Source: Bacteroidales bacterium UBA7009
Lineage (GTDB): Bacteria; Bacteroidota; Bacteroidia; Bacteroidales; Paludibacteraceae
NCBI GenBank assembly: GCA_002449665.1
Contig: DJXH01000016.1
Coordinates: 8,593-72,592 of the forward strand
Direction: 5' to 3'
DNA length: 64,000 bases
Shown in pieces: positions 55,442 to 64,000 of the stretch (positions are counted from its first letter, which is position 1; each line of letters starts with the position of its first letter). Position numbers and translations under genes: made by a program. Under the pieces are notes generated by a model. That model worked only from the letters and a program-made list of their open reading frames with translations. It searched no databases and was not told the DNA's origin.

Positions 55442-55897
55442 GTACTGCAACTTTACAATTACATTTTTTACGGTAATCCAATATGTCAAAGACCCATTGT
55501 TCATACACGAAAAAGCGCAGACTTCGCTATTGCTCATCTACGCACAAGGGTCTTCGAACTTACCCAAACCAGTTAATAAACAACAATGAAACCTACGCCG
55601 ATACGACAAACCGCTTGCCGAGAAACGGCAAACACGGCATGATAAGTCATACCCATAGGCATCTGATTGCTTACTTTGTCTTTGACCGGTTATTTTATTA
55701 AAAGTGTTCGAAGCTTTTTGTGCGTCAAATACAAAGCGTCAATAAACGCCTTTTTCAATATGTAACGAAATCCCACTAACCCTCCTGCACGCGGCAGGTC
55801 GGCGTAAGTGTATTCCGCCTGCAAAGGTAATACAAACAGACATATTGTGCAAAAGTTTGTACATAAATTTGAAAATTACCGGCAAAATGAGTGGAAA
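55442..55897. other. Gene-free stretch with hairpins and short repeats
   Basis: I find no convincing gene here. ACGGTAATCCAATAT at 55470-55484 is an inverted copy of 54766-54780, and CATACACGAAAAA at 55502-55514 is a direct copy of 54742-54754. AAGACCCATTGT (55489-55500) can pair with ACAAGGGTCTT (55544-55554) around an inner AGCG/CGCT hairpin. A further hairpin TTGCCG-AGAAA-CGGCAA lies at 55615-55631. The rest appears unstructured to me. Confidence 0.5.
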
Positions 55898-55930
55898 TTT
55901 GCGTATTCTTGTAATTATTAGTACCTTTGC
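55898..55930 (+). promoter_or_regulatory. Promoter of leuS
   Basis: TTTG (55898-55901), 20-nt spacer, TACCTTTGC (55922-55930). Transcription should start about ten bases later, so array 3 lies inside the leuS leader RNA. Confidence 0.85.
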
Positions 55931-55948
55931 AGCCCAAAAATGTTATTA

Positions 55949-56012
55949 CGTTGTTTGCGTTGTTTACGTAATTACGCAGACTACGAAAATTACGTAGAAT
56001 ACGAAAAATACG
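55949..56012 (+). repeat. 9-nt-periodic CG array 3, leuS leader
   Basis: CG dinucleotides start at 55949, 55958, 55967, 55975, 55984, 55993, 56002 and 56011, one spacing 8, all others 9. Early units are T-rich (CGTTGTTTG, CGTTGTTTA), late ones A-rich (CGAAAATTA, CGAAAAATA). ACGTAATT and AATTACGT form an 8-bp hairpin stem. The ATG of leuS follows nine bases after the last unit. Confidence 0.87.
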
Positions 56013-56021
56013 AAAAACAAT

Positions 56022-58775
56022 ATGGAATACAATTTTACAGAGATTGAGAAACAGTGGCAAAAGGCGTGGGACAATGCCGGAGTGTATAAAGTGGATAACA
56101 ACACCGACAAAGAGCCATATTATGTGCTTGATATGTTCCCCTACCCGAGCGGTGCGGGGCTTCACGTAGGTCATCCCTTAGGCTACATTGCCTCCGACAT
56201 ATACAGCCGCTACAAACGTCTTCGCGGCTACAATGTGCTTCACCCTATGGGCTTTGATGCATACGGACTTCCCGCAGAACAATACGCCATACAGACGGGT
56301 CAGCACCCCGAGATAACGACGAAAAAGAACATCGCCCACTACATAGAGCAGCTCAAAAAGATAGGTTTCTGCTACGACTGGTCTCGCTCTGTACGCACCT
56401 GCGACCCCGCATTCTACCGCTGGACACAATGGGCATTCTGCAAGATGTTCAACTCCTACTACGACACCGACTTGCAGAAAGCGCGCCCTATAAGCGAACT
56501 CGTAAAAAAATTTGAGCAGGACGACCCGCAATGGGCAAAGATGACCGAGAAAGAGCAGCAGGAGCGGCTGATGCAGTATCGCATAGCCTACCTTAGCGAC
56601 ACGAAAGTGAACTGGTGTCCCGAACTTGGCACGGTGCTTGCCAACGATGAGGTGAGCGAAGGACTGAGCGTAAGAGGCGGCTACCCCGTGGAGCAGAGGG
56701 TGATGCGCCAGTGGAGCCTGCGTGTCAGTGCTTACGCCGGCAGACTGCTTAACGGACTTGACAAAATAGACTGGACGGAGAGCCTCAAAGAAACCCAACG
56801 CAATTGGATAGGCCGCTCGGAAGGCGCAGAGATGCAGTTTAAGATAAAAGGACAAGACACGACATTCACTATCTTTACCACCCGCGCTGACACTATCTTC
56901 GGCGTTACATTTATGGTACTTGCGCCCGAAAGCGAATACGTAAGCCGCGTGGTAACAGACGAGCAACGGCAAGAAGTGGAAACCTACATAGACCGCTGCC
57001 GCCACCGCACAGAAAGAGAGCGTATTGCCGACAGAAAAGTAACGGGTGTCTTCACCGGCGCATACGCCATCCATCCGCTCACACAAGCAGAGATACCCGT
57101 CTATGTATCCGACTATGTACTTGCCGGTTACGGTACGGGAGCGATAATGGCAGTGCCTGCTCACGACAGCCGCGACTACGCTTTTGCACGACACTTCAAT
57201 CTGCCTATCATACCGCTCATAGAGGGCGCAGATGTAAGCGAACAGAGTTTTGATGCAAAAGAGGGACGAATGATCAACTCCGGTTTCCTCAACGGATTAG
57301 AGGTAAAAGAGGCCATACAGAAGATGAAGGAGTATATCACCAACACGGGGCTTGGCAAGGTGAAGGTGAACTATCGTCTTCGCGATGCTATCTTTTCCCG
57401 CCAACGCTACTGGGGCGAACCGTTCCCTGTATATTACAAAGACGGTATGCCCTATCTTATCCCTGAAGAGTGTCTGCCGCTTGAGTTACCGGAAGTGGCA
57501 TCTTTCCTGCCCACTAAGACAGGCGAACCTCCCCTCGGTAATGCCGACATCTGGGCTTGGGACACCGCCGAAAACAAGGTGGTCAGCAAGAAAATGATAA
57601 ACAACACTACCATTTTCCCTCTCGAACTCTGCACAATGCCAGGCTTTGCAGGCTCAAGCGCGTACTACCTCCGCTATATGGATAACGACAACGACAAGGA
57701 GTTAGTGTCGCAAGAAGCCAACAACTATTGGCGGCAGGTAAACCTCTACATAGGCGGTACGGAACACGCTACAGGACACCTCATCTACTCACGTTTTTGG
57801 AACAAGTTCCTCTACGACATAGGCGTAGTATGTGAAGACGAACCGTTTGCCAAACTCGTCAATCAAGGTATGATACAAGGGCGCAGCAATTTCGTCTATC
57901 GTCTCATAGGCGGCAACAACGAGTTTGTAAGCGCAGAACTCACGGAAGAACCGCAATACAAAGGCAAGACACAGCCCATACACGTGGATGTGAATATAGT
58001 AAAGAACGATATTCTCGATGAGGAAGCTTTCCGCCGTTGGATGCCGGAGTATAAAGACGCGCAGTTTATCACCACCGACGGACAATACAAATGCGGTTGG
58101 GCAATAGAGAAGATGTCCAAATCGATGTTCAATGTGGTCAATCCCGACGATGTGGTGGAGAAATACGGAGCAGACACACTCCGCCTGTATGAGATGTTCT
58201 TGGGACCGATAGAGGTGTCCAAACCGTGGGACACCAACGGCATAGACGGCGTACACCGCTTCCTCAAAAAAATATGGAACCTGTATGAAAACATAACCGA
58301 TGAGGAGCCTACTGCGGACGAACTTCGCAGCCTGCATAAACTGATAAAGAAAATCACGTGGGACATTGAGAACCTGTCGTTTAACACGTCCATACCGGCG
58401 TTTATGATAGCGCAAAGCGAACTTGCGGCACTCGGCTGCAACAAGCGTGCCGTACTCGAACAAGTGGCAGTACTGCTTGCTCCTTACGCTCCGCATATAG
58501 CCGAGGCGATGTGGCACCGATGCGGGAACGGCAGTTTTGTAGTGGATGCCGCTTGGCCCGAACTGAACGAAAAATACCTCACGGAAGACACCGTGAAATA
58601 CCCCGTGCAGTTTAACGGCAAAGTGCGCTTTACAGTGACTCTCGACAAGACATTTGACAAAGCCCAAGTGGAGAAAGCCGTTCTCGAGAGCGAAGAGACA
58701 AAGAAATATCTCGGTTCAGCCGCCCCAAAACGCATCATCGTCGTACCTGGGAAAATAGTGAACGTAGTAGTATAA
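56022..58775 (+). CDS. leuS: Leucine-tRNA ligase
   Basis: Class I synthetase charging tRNA-Leu. The HIGH motif appears as HVGHPLG in [18 protein letters not shown] near residue 40, the connective editing domain includes [15 protein letters not shown] and [15 protein letters not shown], and KMSKS in [12 protein letters not shown] is at about residue 693. 917 residues is full length. It is transcribed from its own promoter with a leader made largely of array 3. A bidirectional terminator follows. Confidence 0.97.
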   Translation: MEYNFTEIEKQWQKAWDNAGVYKVDNNTDKEPYYVLDMFPYPSGAGLHVGHPLGYIASDIYSRYKRLRGYNVLHPMGFDAYGLPAEQYAIQTGQHPEITTKKNIAHYIEQLKKIGFCYDWSRSVRTCDPAFYRWTQWAFCKMFNSYYDTDLQKARPISELVKKFEQDDPQWAKMTEKEQQERLMQYRIAYLSDTKVNWCPELGTVLANDEVSEGLSVRGGYPVEQRVMRQWSLRVSAYAGRLLNGLDKIDWTESLKETQRNWIGRSEGAEMQFKIKGQDTTFTIFTTRADTIFGVTFMVLAPESEYVSRVVTDEQRQEVETYIDRCRHRTERERIADRKVTGVFTGAYAIHPLTQAEIPVYVSDYVLAGYGTGAIMAVPAHDSRDYAFARHFNLPIIPLIEGADVSEQSFDAKEGRMINSGFLNGLEVKEAIQKMKEYITNTGLGKVKVNYRLRDAIFSRQRYWGEPFPVYYKDGMPYLIPEECLPLELPEVASFLPTKTGEPPLGNADIWAWDTAENKVVSKKMINNTTIFPLELCTMPGFAGSSAYYLRYMDNDNDKELVSQEANNYWRQVNLYIGGTEHATGHLIYSRFWNKFLYDIGVVCEDEPFAKLVNQGMIQGRSNFVYRLIGGNNEFVSAELTEEPQYKGKTQPIHVDVNIVKNDILDEEAFRRWMPEYKDAQFITTDGQYKCGWAIEKMSKSMFNVVNPDDVVEKYGADTLRLYEMFLGPIEVSKPWDTNGIDGVHRFLKKIWNLYENITDEEPTADELRSLHKLIKKITWDIENLSFNTSIPAFMIAQSELAALGCNKRAVLEQVAVLLAPYAPHIAEAMWHRCGNGSFVVDAAWPELNEKYLTEDTVKYPVQFNGKVRFTVTLDKTFDKAQVEKAVLESEETKKYLGSAAPKRIIVVPGKIVNVVV

Positions 58776-58777
58776 CA

Positions 58778-58806
58778 AAAAAGGAGAGCCTCAAACTCTC
58801 CTTTTT
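58778..58806. terminator. Bidirectional terminator between leuS and tRNA-Lys
   Basis: AAAAAGGAGAG (58778-58788) pairs with CTCTCCTTTTT (58796-58806) around a seven-base loop, with T-runs for both directions. Confidence 0.9.
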
Positions 58807-58807
58807 G

Positions 58808-58880
58808 TGAACCAGCTGGGGCTCGAACCCAGGACCCCATCCTTAAAAGGGATGTGCTCTACCTGCTGAGCTACTGATTC
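58808..58880 (-). tRNA. tRNA-Lys (anticodon TTT)
   Basis: On the minus strand GAATCAG pairs with CTGGTTC (one G-U), discriminator A. The anticodon arm is CATCC-CTTTTAA-GGATG, anticodon TTT. The D arm contains AGCTCAGCAGGTAGAGC and the T arm GGTTCGAGCCC. 73 nt, CCA not encoded. Confidence 0.95.
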
Positions 58881-58903
58881 AACACCTTTTCTCAAAAGCG
58901 GGT

Positions 58904-58936
58904 GCAAAGGTAAGGCGAATTTTTGAACTGTGCAAA
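58904..58936 (-). promoter_or_regulatory. Promoter of tRNA-Lys
   Basis: Minus strand TTTG (58933-58936), 20-nt spacer, TACCTTTGC (58904-58912), 23 bases before the tRNA. Confidence 0.85.
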
Positions 58937-58951
58937 TTATTTTGAAAAAAA

Positions 58952-60346
58952 ATGAATTTTATTACAAAATACACTCGTCGCAAGACCTATTCTGCCTACG
59001 TGGCAGGTACGGGCATAGGGTCTGATTTCCCTATTCGCGTACAGACGATGTGCAACCTCTCCACCAACGACATAGAAGCCTGTACGGAACAGACAATCAG
59101 GTGCAAAGAAGCGGGGGCGGAACTGATGAGGTTTACCACTCAAGGCATCAAAGAAGTGCAGTCGGTTGCCGAAATACGCAAACAACTACACGCCAAAGGC
59201 ATCAATATCCCCATAGTGGCAGATGTGCATTTTCGCGCTGATGTAGCGGACGAGGCAGCCGCAGCGGTGGACAAAGTGAGAATCAATCCGGGCAACTACG
59301 CCAAGACAGAAGAGCAGATTCGCAGTAAGTTTATTCACCTTATAGACCTCTGCCGCGAACACAACACCGCCATCCGCATAGGAGTAAACCACGGCAGCCT
59401 ATCACAAAGAATGATGGACAGATACGGCGACACGCCACGAGGGATGGTGGAGAGTTGTATGGAGTTTCTTCGTATAGCCCGAGTAGAGCAGTTTGACAAC
59501 ATCGTTTTGAGTATCAAGGCTTCCAATACTCGCGTTATGGTGGAGACGGTGCGCCTGCTCGTCAAGACTATGGACAGCGAGGATATGCACTACCCTCTTC
59601 ATCTCGGCGTAACGGAAGCCGGCGAAGGAGAAGACGGACGGATAAAATCCGCTGTGGGCATAGGTGCGCTGCTCGCTGACGGCATAGGCGACACTATACG
59701 CGTGAGTTTGAGCGAAGAGCCGGAAAAAGAGATACCCGTAGCACGCACTCTCATCAACTGGTTCGCAGACCCTCAATCACCGAGATACAGCAGCACATCG
59801 GTGAACATAGACCAAGCAGGCAGAACAATAGACATGGACTGCAGCGAAAGCGATTGGGAGCGATACTCCGTCTATGCAGCTGCGGAGTGCGGCAGACTGC
59901 TTTGGGACACCGGCTACACCACCCTACGCCTCCATAACCCCGCTTTCGACATCGCAAGGCTTGACAAACTGTCGCAAGACATACTACAGGCAGCGCGGGT
60001 GAAGATGTACAAGACCGAGTTCACCTCCTGCCCAGGCTGCGGCAGAACGATGTTTGACCTGCAAAAGACCGTAGCAGACATCAAATCAGCATTTTCCGAT
60101 TTAAGCCGACAGAAAAGAACCGGCGACAACCAACAGCTGCAAAAACGCCTCTCCGAACTGAAAATAGCCGTGATGGGCTGTATAGTCAATGGTCCGGGAG
60201 AGATGGCGGATGCCGACTACGGCTATGTAGGCGCAGGCAGAGACCGCATCAGCCTGTATAGAGGCAAGCAGTGTGTAAAAAGCAATATCTCGCAGGAAGA
60301 AGCAATAGCCGAAATGCTCAAACTGATAAAAAAAGATATAAACTAA
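58952..60346 (+). CDS. ispG: 4-hydroxy-3-methylbut-2-enyl-diphosphate synthase (IspG), medium-length form
   Basis: Iron-sulfur enzyme of the MEP isoprenoid pathway. The TIM barrel shows VQTMCNLSTNDIEACTEQ, VADVHFRADVADEA, RIGVNHGSL and LGVTEAGEGEDGRIKSA. The cluster domain has CPGCGRT and later MGCIVNGPGEMADADYG. Between them sits an insert of roughly 85-95 residues (LINWFADPQSPRY to RVKMYKTEF). Bacteroidota IspG normally has a much longer insert and a total near 600 residues, whereas the E. coli type near 370 has none; this 464-residue protein is intermediate. Confidence 0.95.
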   Translation: MNFITKYTRRKTYSAYVAGTGIGSDFPIRVQTMCNLSTNDIEACTEQTIRCKEAGAELMRFTTQGIKEVQSVAEIRKQLHAKGINIPIVADVHFRADVADEAAAAVDKVRINPGNYAKTEEQIRSKFIHLIDLCREHNTAIRIGVNHGSLSQRMMDRYGDTPRGMVESCMEFLRIARVEQFDNIVLSIKASNTRVMVETVRLLVKTMDSEDMHYPLHLGVTEAGEGEDGRIKSAVGIGALLADGIGDTIRVSLSEEPEKEIPVARTLINWFADPQSPRYSSTSVNIDQAGRTIDMDCSESDWERYSVYAAAECGRLLWDTGYTTLRLHNPAFDIARLDKLSQDILQAARVKMYKTEFTSCPGCGRTMFDLQKTVADIKSAFSDLSRQKRTGDNQQLQKRLSELKIAVMGCIVNGPGEMADADYGYVGAGRDRISLYRGKQCVKSNISQEEAIAEMLKLIKKDIN

Positions 60347-60367
60347 CAATATAAAAATCACAACATT

Positions 60368-62029
60368 ATGACAATGCAAAAATCACCGTTGCAGATCGCT
60401 CGTCAGAGCTATCAGCCTAAGATGCCACGCGCACTTCGCGGCAACCTCCGCCTCACAGAAGGCAACAAAACACAGTCGGTAGCCGACCAAGACGACATAC
60501 AAAAACTCTTCCCAAACACCTACGGTATGCCGGTTATCACACTTGAGACCGCCGCAGAAGTCAACACTCCCAAAGATGCCATCAACGTGGGCGTTATCCT
60601 CTCCGGCGGACAAGCCCCCGGCGGACACAACGTCATCTGCGGACTCTTTGACGGACTCAAAACGATGAACAAAGACAGCAAACTCTACGGTTTCCTCGGC
60701 GGACCGAGCGGACTGATAGACGGCAAGTATGAAGAACTGACAGCCGACATCATTGACGAATACCGCAACACAGGCGGCTTTGACATCATAGGCTCCGGAC
60801 GTACCAAACTCGAAGAGACTTGGCAGTTTGATAACGGCATAGAGATATGCAACCACCTTAACATCAAAGCTATAGTCATCATCGGCGGCGACGACAGCAA
60901 CACCAACGCTTGCGTTCTGGCAGAGTACTACAAGCAGAAAGGCTGCGGCATACAAGTGATTGGTTGCCCCAAAACGATTGACGGCGATCTCAAAAACGCA
61001 ATGATAGAAACATCCTTCGGTTTTGACACCGCTTGCAAAGTGTATAGCGAACTGATAGGCAACATACAACGCGATGCCAACTCCGCTAAAAAATACTGGC
61101 ACTTCATCCGCCTTATGGGTCGCAGCGCAAGCCATATAGCACTCGAATGCGCACTCCAAAGCCAGCCGAACATCTGCCTTATATCTGAAGAAGTGGAAGC
61201 CAAAAAGATGACTCTCAACGACATAGTGGAAGACATAGTGAAGGTGATAGTAGAGCGCAGCAAAGCCGGTATGAACTTCGGTACCGTCCTTATACCCGAA
61301 GGACTGATTGAGTTTATCCCCGCTATGCGCGTACTCATACAGGAACTCAACGACCTGCTCGCCGACAACGCCGAGTTTGCCGGACTTGAAGGCGACGATG
61401 CCAAACGCGAATACATCAAGGAGAAACTTACACCCGCATCCTGCGAACTCTATCGCTCGCTGCCTAAAGCCATAGCCAAACAGCTCACTATGGACCGCGA
61501 CCCGCACGGAAACGTACAAGTAAGCCTTATTGAGACAGAGAAACTGCTTATTGAGATGGTAAGCAAAAAACTTGCACAACTTAAAGCCAATGGTCTCTAC
61601 TCCGGCAAGTTCTCCGCTCAACACCACTTCTTCGGCTACGAGGGTCGCTGCGCCACTCCGAGTAACTTCGATGCCGACTACTGCTACAGCCTCGGACAGA
61701 CGGCAGTGCAACTCATAGCAGCCGGCAAGACAGGCTACATGTCCGTCGTTCGCAACCTCACCGAACCGGCTGAAGACTGGCAGGCAGGCGGAGTACCTAT
61801 CACGATGATGATGAATATGGAACGCCGCAACGGCAAACTCAAACCCGTAATACAAAAAGCACTCGTTGACCTCAACGGCGCACCGTTCAAGTACTTCGAG
61901 AAACATAGAGCCGCTTGGGCAGACGTGAACACATCGTATATCTACCCCGGACCTATACAATACTACGGACCGAGCGAAGTATGCGACCAGCCTACCAAGA
62001 CACTCCTGCTCGAACACGGCAAGATGTAA
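60368..62029 (+). CDS. pfp: Diphosphate-fructose-6-phosphate 1-phosphotransferase
   Basis: Uses PPi in place of ATP to make fructose 1,6-bisphosphate, reversibly. 553 residues is the long, plant-beta-subunit-like form. [17 protein letters not shown] is the phosphate loop, GGDDSNTNA carries the Asp that marks PPi-dependent enzymes (ATP enzymes have GGDGS), and [11 protein letters not shown] and [14 protein letters not shown] line the active site. It lies 22 bases downstream of ispG. With gpmI and tkt, it indicates a PPi-linked glycolysis and pentose phosphate metabolism. Confidence 0.95.
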   Translation: MTMQKSPLQIARQSYQPKMPRALRGNLRLTEGNKTQSVADQDDIQKLFPNTYGMPVITLETAAEVNTPKDAINVGVILSGGQAPGGHNVICGLFDGLKTMNKDSKLYGFLGGPSGLIDGKYEELTADIIDEYRNTGGFDIIGSGRTKLEETWQFDNGIEICNHLNIKAIVIIGGDDSNTNACVLAEYYKQKGCGIQVIGCPKTIDGDLKNAMIETSFGFDTACKVYSELIGNIQRDANSAKKYWHFIRLMGRSASHIALECALQSQPNICLISEEVEAKKMTLNDIVEDIVKVIVERSKAGMNFGTVLIPEGLIEFIPAMRVLIQELNDLLADNAEFAGLEGDDAKREYIKEKLTPASCELYRSLPKAIAKQLTMDRDPHGNVQVSLIETEKLLIEMVSKKLAQLKANGLYSGKFSAQHHFFGYEGRCATPSNFDADYCYSLGQTAVQLIAAGKTGYMSVVRNLTEPAEDWQAGGVPITMMMNMERRNGKLKPVIQKALVDLNGAPFKYFEKHRAAWADVNTSYIYPGPIQYYGPSEVCDQPTKTLLLEHGKM

Positions 62030-62046
62030 TTATTACCATACTCTCT

Positions 62047-62754
62047 ATGTTAAAACGCGTAATAACACTTTTCATTTCAATCCTCCCCCTGCTCGGCGTT
62101 GTCGCGCAAGGGGAGGATTGGCTGCTCGAATGTTACCTTGCAGGAGATATGCCTTGCTGGCGGGCTGTCATCAACCCCACCGACTACCGACTATCCGACC
62201 CGGAAAAGCAAGCCTTTCTTATAAACGCCCTCTACGGATACATACCAGCCACTTTCAAGCAGGACAAAACACAAGCGAAAAAAGACTTGCAGCGGCTCGA
62301 AGAACTGATAGTCAACCAAGGGGGCGCGCTCTCCACTGCCGACAGCCTCGCCTACACAAGTGCCGCACAGGCATACGTATGTATGCTCTACCACCTCAAA
62401 GCACTCGCCTACGCACCACGAGCCTTCAAGAACGCCGAACGAGCAGTGGCAGCGGCTCCCGACAACGCCATAGTGCTGTCTGTTGCTGCAAACATATACT
62501 TCTACTGTCCATCCCTCTTCGGCGGCGACAAAAAAGAAGCACTGCGGCTGTATCTGAAAGCGGAGAAAATAATGGAAACGAATAGCGAGTATCAAACCCT
62601 CTGGAACTATCCCGCCATCATGCTCTGCATAGCACAATGTTATGACCATCTCGGACAAAAAGACAAGGCAATAGCTCAATGCGAAAAAGCACTCGCACTA
62701 TTTCCCGACTTCAAGTACATAAAAGACAGTTACCTACCCTATCTGCGCCAATAG
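62047..62754 (+). CDS. Exported TPR protein of unknown function
   Basis: 235 residues from the ATG at 62047; a longer frame reaching into pfp is ruled out by the signal peptide, which starts MLKRVITLFISILPLLGVVAQ. The mature part has TPR-like helical pairs, most clearly RAFKNAERAVAAAPDNAIVLSVAANIY and KDKAIAQCEKALALFPDFKYI. No catalytic motif. The gene follows pfp by 17 bases and converges with the WalJ-like gene. Confidence 0.8.
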   Translation: MLKRVITLFISILPLLGVVAQGEDWLLECYLAGDMPCWRAVINPTDYRLSDPEKQAFLINALYGYIPATFKQDKTQAKKDLQRLEELIVNQGGALSTADSLAYTSAAQAYVCMLYHLKALAYAPRAFKNAERAVAAAPDNAIVLSVAANIYFYCPSLFGGDKKEALRLYLKAEKIMETNSEYQTLWNYPAIMLCIAQCYDHLGQKDKAIAQCEKALALFPDFKYIKDSYLPYLRQ

Positions 62755-62761
62755 GCTGCAA

Positions 62762-63595
62762 TCAGTACTCGGTTATAATATCATCGTTAAGGATATAGAC
62801 GGGACTGGGAGTAAGACGGTCAAGAGCCTTGAGAAAATAGTCCTCATGCTTGTAAAGACCATTGCTGCCGAGGGCGGACTCCACAGTCTGCAACGCCACA
62901 TCGGGGTCGTTGTTGTCCTGCGAAAGATGGCAGAGGAAGATGTTTCTCAGTCCGTTGTGAAAATTGTCGGCAAGGAGCCTTGCACACGTGGAATTACTCT
63001 GATGTCCGCGAGGAGATAGAATACGCTCTTTAAGATAGGTGGGGTAAGGACCGTTAAGCAACATTCGCTCATCGTGGTTGGCTTCTATGACTATATGGTT
63101 GGACATTCGTATGCCGGCCTCAAGTTCTTCGCTCGGTTCGCCACAATCGGTTGCAAGCATAAAAGTCTGCCCGAAAGCCTGAATGACATAACCGACACAC
63201 TCCGTCGAATCGTGGCTGATACCGAAAGTGTTGATGTGCATATCAAAGAAATCAAACGGCACACCTTTTTCAAAATAACGGCGTGAAGTCTTGAGCTTCT
63301 CCTGCACGCCATAGTTGCGGTCAATACCGGAGTGAATGTTGGCTGTAGAATATATAGGGATATGTATCCTTTCTCCTAACGTTCCTACGGCTCGGATATG
63401 GTCGGCATGGTCATGTGTAACGAAGACTCCCATTATATCCTCAAAATCAAGCTGCATCTCGCGCAAACGGCGTTGAATCTCTCTTGCTGAAATGCCGGCA
63501 TCAAGCAGTATGCCCCGCTTCTGCGTACCGAGATAGTAACAGTTGCCGCTACTACCGCTGGCAAAACTTCTGAATATAAGTTTTTCGTCCGACAT
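62762..63595 (-). CDS. WalJ/YycJ-like MBL-fold hydrolase
   Basis: 277 residues. It begins with FASGSSGNCYYLG, the family hallmark, followed by LLDAGISAREIQRRL and the metal motif THDHADHIRAV. A second half has IEANHDERML and NIFLCHLSQDNNDP. The family (YycJ/WalJ) includes 5'-3' exonuclease-like proteins involved in mismatch repair or cell-wall control. It is transcribed alone from a promoter at 63681-63712. Confidence 0.9.
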   Translation of the reverse strand: MSDEKLIFRSFASGSSGNCYYLGTQKRGILLDAGISAREIQRRLREMQLDFEDIMGVFVTHDHADHIRAVGTLGERIHIPIYSTANIHSGIDRNYGVQEKLKTSRRYFEKGVPFDFFDMHINTFGISHDSTECVGYVIQAFGQTFMLATDCGEPSEELEAGIRMSNHIVIEANHDERMLLNGPYPTYLKERILSPRGHQSNSTCARLLADNFHNGLRNIFLCHLSQDNNDPDVALQTVESALGSNGLYKHEDYFLKALDRLTPSPVYILNDDIITEY

Positions 63596-63680
63596 ATTTA
63601 TACAAAAGTATTCTCTATTGGTTGCGTTTTTAACAAGATTTACTTGTCATTTGCCGTTTTTTGTTTGTTCAAACGAACTT

Positions 63681-63712
63681 GCAAAGTTACGAACATTTAT
63701 CGGCATTGCAAA
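63681..63712 (-). promoter_or_regulatory. Promoter of the WalJ-like gene
   Basis: Minus strand TTTG (63709-63712), 19-nt spacer, TAACTTTGC (63681-63689), about 85 bases before the ATG. Confidence 0.72.
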
Positions 63713-63790
63713 AAGTATATTTGAGCTGAATTTGAATTTCAGCAACTTACGAAAAAAGTGCAAAAAAAAGTAAAAAAAAGTGTGCAGATA

Positions 63791-63823
63791 TTTGCACAGT
63801 TGAAAAACTTGCCGTACCTTTGC
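63791..63823 (+). promoter_or_regulatory. Promoter of tRNA-Val
   Basis: TTTG (63791-63794), 20-nt spacer, TACCTTTGC (63815-63823), 20 bases before the tRNA. Confidence 0.85.
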
Positions 63824-63843
63824 ACCCGCTTTCGAGAAAGAAA

Positions 63844-63918
63844 GGGCGCTTAGCTCAGCTGGTTTAGAGCATCTGCCTTACAAGCAGAGGGTCGGGGGTT
63901 CGAATCCCTCAGCGCCCA
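63844..63918 (+). tRNA. tRNA-Val (anticodon TAC)
   Basis: GGGCGCT pairs with AGCGCCC, discriminator A at 63918. The anticodon arm is TCTGC-CTTACAA-GCAGA, anticodon TAC. The T arm holds GGTTCGAATCC. 75 nt, CCA not encoded. Confidence 0.95.
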
Positions 63919-63927
63919 CTCCAGGAG

Positions 63928-63950
63928 AAGTCCCGAGAGGGACTTTTTTT
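63928..63950 (+). terminator. Rho-independent terminator of tRNA-Val
   Basis: AAGTCCC-GAGA-GGGACTT followed by seven T in total. A textbook terminator nine bases after the tRNA. Confidence 0.93.
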
Positions 63951-64000
63951 GTTAAATGAGAGAAAGTATAGCTATATAATAAATAAGGTATAAAAGAAAA

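Noticed and set aside
55483..55701. A 72-codon plus-strand open frame upstream of leuS
   Set aside because: It begins inside a hairpin-rich non-coding stretch, has no promoter or recognisable domain, and its composition (many Arg, His, Tyr, Thr) looks like translated non-coding DNA.
60383..62017. A 544-codon minus-strand open frame opposite pfp
   Set aside because: It is the antisense of a certain gene. Rare stop codons on the complement follow from the codon bias; the peptide is rich in Val, Tyr, Cys and His and resembles no family.

Overview
The window looks like a chromosomal segment from a member of the order Bacteroidales (Bacteroidota). Many genes and all three tRNAs sit behind the phylum-specific promoter TTTG-N19..21-TANNTTTGC. 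Typical families are present: fused RibBA, a Pur-alpha-like DUF3276 protein, TamL-type lipoprotein, DUF5723 and DUF6048 outer-membrane proteins, a PCMD-domain surface protein, PPi-dependent phosphofructokinase and a TonB-dependent receptor. Family-level assignment is not possible from the sequence alone.

Layout. 0.1-9.4 kb: small HTH gene, tRNA-Gly(CCC), a minus-strand run tamL-rnhB-ribBA-secreted low-complexity protein, the DUF3276 gene, and the minus operon bamD-rpoZ-coaBC. 9.7-13.4 kb, plus strand: Fic protein, frr, a beta-barrel protein, rsgA. 13.4-16.2 kb, minus: complete proline pathway proC-proB-proA. 16.3-23.6 kb, plus: udk, parE, a wrecked type II restriction system, gpmI, CPBP protease, HAD phosphatase, SDR oxidoreductase. 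23.7-35.3 kb, minus: a giant 3175-residue secreted repeat protein followed by a TonB-dependent receptor. 35.4-38.0 kb, minus: anaerobic ribonucleotide reductase nrdD-nrdG. 38.3-47.2 kb, plus: lipoprotein, DUF5723 protein, yebC, rsmG, MBL hydrolase, two small conserved proteins, transketolase. 47.2-55.4 kb: transglutaminase-like protein, a DUF4143 ATPase, a five-gene lipoprotein/secreted cluster headed by an LPP20 protein, and a deleted ATPase pseudogene. 55.9-63.9 kb: leuS, tRNA-Lys, ispG, PPi-phosphofructokinase, a TPR protein, a WalJ-like hydrolase, tRNA-Val.

Most of the window is housekeeping. The unusual material is mainly non-coding. Four intergenic leaders between 43.3 and 56.0 kb carry arrays in which CG dinucleotides recur almost exactly every 9 nt, ending next to a start codon. 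A set of four short hairpin repeats precedes the DUF4143 ATPase, and a palindrome overlaps the likely promoter of the ATPase pseudogene. The AT-rich block at about 49.3-55.9 kb lies between two of the 9-nt arrays. Two gene wrecks record loss of accessory functions: a restriction endonuclease with an in-frame stop after a probable methyltransferase tail (18.9-19.7 kb), and the ATPase missing its P-loop region (54.8-55.4 kb).
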